35,092 nucleotides of DNA from Thermodesulfobacteriota bacterium (GTDB taxonomy: Bacteria > Desulfobacterota > Desulfuromonadia > Desulfuromonadales > Geopsychrobacteraceae). The position numbers and the translations under genes are program-made. The notes beneath the pieces were generated by a model. It saw only the letters and a program-made list of their open reading frames with translations. It was not told where the DNA came from and made no database searches. The DNA lies in NCBI GenBank assembly GCA_028282145.1, contig JANQIN010000019.1, positions 1 through 35,092 on the forward strand, in the 5' to 3' direction. Positions within the stretch are counted from its first letter, which is position 1, and the number at the start of each line of letters is the position of its first letter. This document shows positions 30,411-35,092 of this stretch, piece by piece.

Positions 30411-32786
30411 ATGCTCTCGCGACGACGATTTCTGAAACATACGGCCACCGCCATCGCTCTTCTTGGGTGCCCCTGGCCCGACAAAGCGACCGCGGCCCCC
30501 AACTCCCGACTCGTGCCTCATGCAACACACTTCGGCCCGCTACAGGCGGAAGTCCGCGATGGACGATTTATCCGCAGTCATCCTGTCAAAGCCGATCGTT
30601 CTCCCCAGCCGATGCTACAGGCTCTGGTCGACAGGGTCTACGCCCCCAACCGCATTCAGTATCCCTGCGTTCGAAAATCGTTCTTAAACGGTCAAGGCAA
30701 TCCCCACCTGCGTGGAGTGGAAGAGTTTGTCCGGGTCGACTGGGATACAGCACTCGATCTGGTGGCACAACAGATCGATCTGGCACGTGCCGATTTTGGC
30801 AACGAAGCGATATTTCTCCCCGCTTACAGCAACTGGGCTCAGACAGGCTTGGTCAATCGGCCACACCGGCTTCAGGCCCGGTTGATGAATCTGATCGGTG
30901 GGTTTACCGATACCGTCGGCGACTATTCGGCCGGTGCGGCACAGCACACTCTGCCGTACGTACTCGGCTCCCTTGAGGTCTACAGCCAACAGACCAGTGA
31001 AGAGCAGATCGGCCGACACACCGACCTGATGCTCCTTTGGGGAGCAGATCCTTTGAAGACTCTCCGGATTGCCTCACGCGTTCCCGATCATGCCATGATC
31101 GAAAGCTTCCAACGATTCAAGAAGCGTGGGATGAAATTTATCTCCCTCGACCCGCAACGCACAGAGTCGGCCAGAGCCCTTGGAGCCGAGTGGCTCCCTA
31201 TACGCCCCGGAACGGATACGGCATTGGCGCACGCGCTCTGTTACGTTCTCTATCAGGAGAAACGCCACGATCCGAAGTTTCTGGAGCGATATACCGTTGG
31301 CTTTGAACTGTTTCGAGATTATCTTCTGGGCGCATCGGACGGGGTTGCCAAAACGCCTGAATGGGCTGCATCCATCTGTGGTCTTCCCCCGGCCAGGATC
31401 GTCCAGTTGGCGCGACAACTCGCTGCCCAGAGATCGCTCATTGCTGCCAATTGGGCCTGTCAGCGGTCAGAACACGGAGAACAGTTCCATTGGTCAGTCG
31501 TGACCCTTTCGGCCATGCTGGGACAGATTGGTCTCCCGGGCGGAGGATTTGCCTTTGCACTGCACTACAGCGGCGGAGGAACGCCTACTTCCGGTGCGCC
31601 CATGCCCCGCCCTATCCCCGTGGGGCAGAATGCGGTCCGTTCCCTGATACCTGCCAGCCGTATTGGCGAAGTTCTTCGCTTTCCCGGGAAAACGGTTGAT
31701 TTTAAAGGGATGAAACTGACGTACCCCAATATCCGGGTGCTGCATGTTGCTGGAGTCAACCCTGTCGGCTACCAGCAGCATACCAACGAACTGCTACAAG
31801 GAATCAGGTCACTGGATGCGGTCATCGTCCAGGATCCCTGGTGGACCGCTACCGCAAAACATGCGGATATCGTACTCCCTGCCACAACCACTTTTGAACG
31901 GGACGATCTCTGCTATGGCAACACTTTCGGCCGCAACCGTATCTGGGCGATGAAACAGGTGATCCAACCGTTGCATGAAGCCCGCAACGACTACTGGATC
32001 TTTTCTCAACTGGCGAAACGTTTCGGGGTGGAACGGGCATATACCGCCGGTCGGTCTGTTGAAGACTGGGTTCGCTGGAGTTACGGGAGAACACGCCCCA
32101 AGATACCCTTTGAAACTTTTTGGAAAGAAGGCCTGGTCGAGTTTCCAACTCCGTCAGAGGCCAGGGCCTATGTGCGCTATGCCAACTTCCGGAAAAACCC
32201 CGGGCGGTACCCTTTGCGAACTCCCTCCGGACGAATCGAGATATTTTCGGAAAAAATCGCCTCCTTCGGATATCGCTGCTGTCCCGGTTCTCCGACCTGG
32301 ATTCCTCCCAAGGAGGGCCCGAGCGGTATCAAAAGCAAGGCGCTTCCGTTTCAGTTGATCTCCCCTCATCCGACCCATCGTCTGCATTCCCAGTTGGACA
32401 ATACTCCGTTACGTCACAGCTACAAGGTGCAGAATCGAGAACCGATTCGTATTCACCGGGAAGATGCCCAGCAGCTTGGCGTCAAGGACGGAGACCTGGT
32501 GGAGGTCTATAACGAACGAGGAAGTCTTCTGGCAGGTGTCCGAGCGACCGATGATATCCGGCCCGGGGTCGTATCGATTGATGAAGGGGCCTGGTATTCG
32601 GCCGAAATCCCCGGTACACCAAGGAGCCGCTGCCAATCCGGGCATGTCAACGTCCTGACCTCATCCCGACCCAGCTCCCGTTTTTCCCAGGCCTCATCCG
32701 CCAACAGTTGCCAGGTCAATATTCGCCGTGTCGATCAAAAGGTGCAGTCGAATCGGGCCTACGATCCGCCGGTCATTCTCAGCTGA
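30411..32786 (+). CDS. TorA/DorA/BisC-type N-/S-oxide reductase
   Basis: A 791-residue molybdopterin enzyme. A Tat signal has SRRRFLK at residues 3-9, with LLGC as a possible lipobox and a KATA cleavage-like site. It lacks N-terminal iron-sulfur cysteines (HATHFGPLQAEV), as TMAO, DMSO (Rhodobacter) and biotin sulfoxide reductases do. The molybdenum ligand is Ser173 in GDYSAGAAQ. LLWGADPLKTLRIAS and SQLDNTPLRHSYK follow the TorA/DorA pattern. Tyr114 of Rhodobacter DorA appears replaced by Ser140 in the YSNW segment, as in TMAO-preferring enzymes. No TorC-like cytochrome is encoded next to it. A terminator ends the operon. Confidence 0.92.
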   Translation: MLSRRRFLKHTATAIALLGCPWPDKATAAPNSRLVPHATHFGPLQAEVRDGRFIRSHPVKADRSPQPMLQALVDRVYAPNRIQYPCVRKSFLNGQGNPHLRGVEEFVRVDWDTALDLVAQQIDLARADFGNEAIFLPAYSNWAQTGLVNRPHRLQARLMNLIGGFTDTVGDYSAGAAQHTLPYVLGSLEVYSQQTSEEQIGRHTDLMLLWGADPLKTLRIASRVPDHAMIESFQRFKKRGMKFISLDPQRTESARALGAEWLPIRPGTDTALAHALCYVLYQEKRHDPKFLERYTVGFELFRDYLLGASDGVAKTPEWAASICGLPPARIVQLARQLAAQRSLIAANWACQRSEHGEQFHWSVVTLSAMLGQIGLPGGGFAFALHYSGGGTPTSGAPMPRPIPVGQNAVRSLIPASRIGEVLRFPGKTVDFKGMKLTYPNIRVLHVAGVNPVGYQQHTNELLQGIRSLDAVIVQDPWWTATAKHADIVLPATTTFERDDLCYGNTFGRNRIWAMKQVIQPLHEARNDYWIFSQLAKRFGVERAYTAGRSVEDWVRWSYGRTRPKIPFETFWKEGLVEFPTPSEARAYVRYANFRKNPGRYPLRTPSGRIEIFSEKIASFGYRCCPGSPTWIPPKEGPSGIKSKALPFQLISPHPTHRLHSQLDNTPLRHSYKVQNREPIRIHREDAQQLGVKDGDLVEVYNERGSLLAGVRATDDIRPGVVSIDEGAWYSAEIPGTPRSRCQSGHVNVLTSSRPSSRFSQASSANSCQVNIRRVDQKVQSNRAYDPPVILS

Positions 32787-32789
32787 CTC

Positions 32790-32827
32790 AAAAAAAAAGG
32801 CTGCCCTCTCGCGAGCAACCTTTTTTT
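32790..32827. terminator. Two-way terminator after the molybdoenzyme operon
   Basis: A-tract, imperfect stem (AAGG-TGC with GCA-CCTT, one internal mismatch) and a seven-T run at 32821-32827. It lies between convergent genes and can serve both. Confidence 0.8.
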
Positions 32828-32853
32828 GAGAATTCCCCTGTTTGTAAAGCTTA

Positions 32854-34500
32854 TTACACCAAGCAAACCTTCTGACGAAGCATATCCACCAGCACCTTGT
32901 TATTCTCGGAATAATCCACCGGCAGATCGACCAAGTGCACCCCACCCTTCTTGTAACATTTCTCAAGCAGAGGTACCAGTTTGGAAGCCGCCTTGACCCG
33001 ATGCCCGGTTGCCCCGTAGGCTTCGGCATACTTGACAAAATCGGGATTATGAAATTCCAGCCCGAAATCCTCATACCCCATCGCGTATTGTTTCCAGCGG
33101 ATCATCCCATAAGAGCTGTCGTTCAGGATCATGACGACGAGGTTCAGACCGAGACGTACGGCCGTTTCAACCCCTTGACTGTTCATCATGAATCCGCCAT
33201 CACCGACAATCGCCATCACTTGACGCTCCGGCCAGAGCCGGGCCACTTCCATCGCCGAAGGCAAACCTGCACCCATGGTCGCCAGGGCATTGTCCAACAG
33301 AACCGTATTCGGTTCTCGGGCCAGGTAGTTCCGGGCGAACCATATTTTGTAGATCCCGTTATCCAGTGCAATAACCCCATCATCGGGCATCACCTTGCGC
33401 ACATCCGCAACAACCCTTTGCGGCTTCATGGGAAAGGAATCGTTTTCTGTTTCTTCGCGAATGTGCTGGTCCAGATGGTCTTTTACCTGGGCGAAATAGG
33501 CGTTATCTCCCTTCAACGCCCCAAGCATTTCGGTCAGGCGGGCGATCGATGAGGCGATATCGCCAACGACTTCTACCTGCGGAAAGTACACATTATCGAC
33601 AATAGCGCTGTTGAAGTTGATATGAATGACCGTTTTGCCGCCATGCTCCATAAAGAATGGGGGTTTTTCGACCACATCGTGTCCGACGTTGATGACAAGA
33701 TCGGAGCGCCCGATGGCACAATGGATGTAATCGTTATCTGACAACGCAGCTGTTCCGAGGAACTGGGGGCTCCGCTCATCAATGACACCTTTGCCCATCT
33801 GGGTGTTGATAAAATAGATACCGGTGGTTTCGACAAACTTTTCCAGTTCGGAGCGAACACGGCGACGATTGGCCCCCGCCCCGATCAGCAGCAGGGGATT
33901 TTTGGCATTTCTGACGGCTTCGGCAGCCGTCTGCAGCGTTTCCTCATCGGCCTCTGGGATCCTGACATAGGATTTCGGAAAGACAGGAATACTGTTGCTC
34001 TCTACCGGTTCCCTGGCGACATCTTCCGGCAGCTCCAGGTGAACCGCCCCCGGCCGTTCTTCCCGGCTGACCCGAAAGGCTTCACGAACCATGCTGGGAA
34101 TCATATTGACGTTGACGATCTGACGGGTGTACTTGGTCAGAGGCTGCATCATCTTCACCACGTCCACAATCTGGAACTGCCCCTGCTTGCTGGATTTAAT
34201 CGGTTTTTGCCCGGTGATCATCAACATCGGAAAAGCACCGAGATTGGCATAGGCGCCCGCGGTAACAAGGTTGGTTGCCCCCGGTCCAAGTGTTGACAGA
34301 CACACACCGGTTTTGCCGGTCAGGCGACCATAGGTCGCCGCCATAAAGCCAGCACCCTGTTCGTGACGGCAGAGTATCAGCCTGATCGACGATTTGCGAA
34401 GAGCCTCCAGAAAATCGAGGTTTTCTTCACCAGGGACGCCGTAGATCACTTCAACCCCTTCGTTTTCCAACGCTTTCACAAAAAGTTCTGACGCATTCAT
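32854..34500 (-). CDS. Acetolactate synthase-type ThDP enzyme, large subunit only
   Basis: A 548-residue thiamine-diphosphate enzyme, most like acetolactate synthase (two pyruvate to 2-acetolactate plus CO2). The activating glutamate is Glu47 in CRHEQGAGFMAATYGRLTGK (key HEQ.A.FMA). LSTLGPGATNL, the ThDP/Mg site GDGGFMMNSQG through NDSSYGMI, and the central domain GAGANRRRV are present. There is no regulatory subunit gene (ilvN/ilvH) next to it, which points to a catabolic AlsS-like enzyme for acetoin or 2,3-butanediol, or to a related pyruvate/oxalyl-CoA-type decarboxylase. GGAGG lies 10 bases before ATG 34500. Single-gene unit with its own AT-rich control region. Confidence 0.82.
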   Translation of the reverse strand: MNASELFVKALENEGVEVIYGVPGEENLDFLEALRKSSIRLILCRHEQGAGFMAATYGRLTGKTGVCLSTLGPGATNLVTAGAYANLGAFPMLMITGQKPIKSSKQGQFQIVDVVKMMQPLTKYTRQIVNVNMIPSMVREAFRVSREERPGAVHLELPEDVAREPVESNSIPVFPKSYVRIPEADEETLQTAAEAVRNAKNPLLLIGAGANRRRVRSELEKFVETTGIYFINTQMGKGVIDERSPQFLGTAALSDNDYIHCAIGRSDLVINVGHDVVEKPPFFMEHGGKTVIHINFNSAIVDNVYFPQVEVVGDIASSIARLTEMLGALKGDNAYFAQVKDHLDQHIREETENDSFPMKPQRVVADVRKVMPDDGVIALDNGIYKIWFARNYLAREPNTVLLDNALATMGAGLPSAMEVARLWPERQVMAIVGDGGFMMNSQGVETAVRLGLNLVVMILNDSSYGMIRWKQYAMGYEDFGLEFHNPDFVKYAEAYGATGHRVKAASKLVPLLEKCYKKGGVHLVDLPVDYSENNKVLVDMLRQKVCLV

Positions 34501-34555
34501 GCAGAAAAATCCTCCAAGCGTTCAAATCGATGATTTCAACGGCCAAGCAGACGAA

Positions 34556-34584
34556 AATACAGACTGAAACAGGCGGTTGTTCAA
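34556..34584 (-). promoter_or_regulatory. Putative promoter of the acetolactate synthase gene
   Basis: On the minus strand TTGAAC (34584-34579), a 17-base spacer and TGTATT (34561-34556) give a plausible sigma-70 promoter, with the transcript start about 50 bases before the ATG. Confidence 0.45.
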
Positions 34585-34621
34585 TTCTAAACCATTTTGA
34601 TCAGAATTCTAAAATTTTGAT
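34583..34621. repeat. Imperfect direct repeat at the acetolactate synthase promoter
   Basis: AATTCTAAACCATTTTGAT (34583-34601) is repeated as AATTCTAAAATTTTGAT (34605-34621), with 22 bases between starts. It overlaps and extends upstream of the putative -35 box, so it could be a tandem regulator site. Confidence 0.55.
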
Positions 34622-35028
34622 ATTTTAAATACCGCGATTTGATGCGAGAATGTTGCAATCCGTCATTTGACCCACCCTCCAGCCATATCGCCAAACCGTG
34701 ACGGTCTAAAATTGACAGATTTTCGACTTTCCGCCAAACCTCTTGTCGTTTATCCGAAAAGATGAGATTGAATCTAATCGTATTTTTATTAATTATTTTA
34801 ATATTTTATAAAGTGTCTTTGAATTTAAGAAGTTAAATTTTCTAGTCCTAAAGTACTGCATTTTTTCTTTTCTTACGAAATTATTCCGTTGCCTTCTCTT
34901 TTCCAGATAAATTGCTTAAAAAAGAAGAAAATCGACACCATAAGTGACTGTTTTTTCGTCATAAAATTTTTTATAAGAAATAGTTTTACCTCAACGGGAA
35001 GCTGTGGTAGGGTTCGCGCTCTGTTATG

Positions 35029-35074
35029 CCCCGCCGATACGCTCACCCCCTCCGAGCCGGCGGGGATTTTTTTT
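35029..35074 (+). terminator. Strong orphan Rho-independent terminator
   Basis: Stem CCCCGCCG (35029-35036) with CGGCGGGG (35058-35065), an inner GCTC/GAGC extension and eight T at 35067-35074. No plus-strand gene lies upstream within 2.2 kb, apart from the operon that already ends at 32827. Confidence 0.88.
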
Positions 35075-35092
35075 GGTTATTTCGCGGTCCTG

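Larger units (their letters stand above)
34501..35092. other. AT-rich gene-free region with candidate small RNA or leader
   Basis: About 590 bases without a supportable gene. The stretch 34770-34990 is markedly AT-rich and contains short palindromes (AGATT/AATCT at 34765-34775, ATAAAA/TTTTAT at 34961-34974). The last about 100 bases return to high GC and end in a strong terminator. A -10-like TATAAG (34972-34977) lies about 55 bases before it, so a short transcript of roughly 90 bases (about 34985-35074) is possible. It could also be the leader of a gene beyond the window. Confidence 0.4.

Noticed and set aside
30411-32786. Selenocysteine or frameshift in the molybdoenzymes
   Set aside because: Both frames are uninterrupted and carry serine at the metal-ligand position, as expected for the DMSO-reductase branch.
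34770-34990. Replication origin or phage attachment site in the AT-rich tract
   Set aside because: No DnaA boxes in array, integrase gene, tRNA or long direct repeat is visible; AT-richness alone is not enough.

Overview
The window (about 55% GC by eye, densely coded, operons closely packed) comes from a Gram-negative, respiring bacterium that can live anaerobically. It carries Tat-exported molybdoenzymes, a periplasmic amino-acid ABC system, OmpR-type two-component systems, an exported methionine sulfoxide repair operon and glutathione reductase. The Asd and SrkA/YihE proteins closely resemble gammaproteobacterial ones. The mixture of FapA, dCMP deaminase, a PAS-GGDEF protein and molybdoenzymes also fits the Desulfuromonas/Pelobacter group. 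I lean to Desulfuromonadota-like but cannot exclude a gammaproteobacterium. No rRNA, tRNA, CRISPR array, transposase or phage gene is visible.

Layout. 1-492: 3' end of GMP reductase, with a terminator. 852-5027: polar amino-acid ABC transporter aapJQMP, with a hairpin after the binding-protein gene and a two-way terminator at the end. 5097-6866 (-): LysE/RhtB exporter and aspartate-semialdehyde dehydrogenase. 6975-11068: SseB-like protein, alpha/beta hydrolase (-), cyclophilin, FapA-like protein and ceramidase-like membrane protein. 11164-15244 (-): cNMP-binding-only protein, then the DM13-msrB-msrA operon, then an OmpR/BaeSR-type two-component pair. 15376-18793: glutathione reductase (-), MFS transporter and a second SseB-like paralogue. 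18856-21043 (-): PAS-GGDEF protein and SrkA-like kinase. 21135-23696: dCMP deaminase and a second OmpR-type two-component pair. 23850-32786: six-gene molybdoenzyme cluster. 32854-34500 (-): acetolactate synthase-type ThDP enzyme. 34501-35092: AT-rich DNA without genes that ends in a strong orphan terminator.

The most interesting part is 21670-32786. A two-component system is followed by a DmsA-like reductase, a DmsB-like four-cluster ferredoxin, a radical SAM enzyme, a TorD-family chaperone, a 346-residue multi-cluster ferredoxin and a TorA/DorA-like N-/S-oxide reductase. There is no DmsC or TorC membrane partner. The promoter region in front of it carries GTAAA-type direct repeats at helical spacing plus a CTCTGTTAG element. 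The same elements lie in front of the exported DM13-MsrB-MsrA operon about 10 kb away. This suggests that sulfoxide repair and N-/S-oxide respiration share a response regulator.
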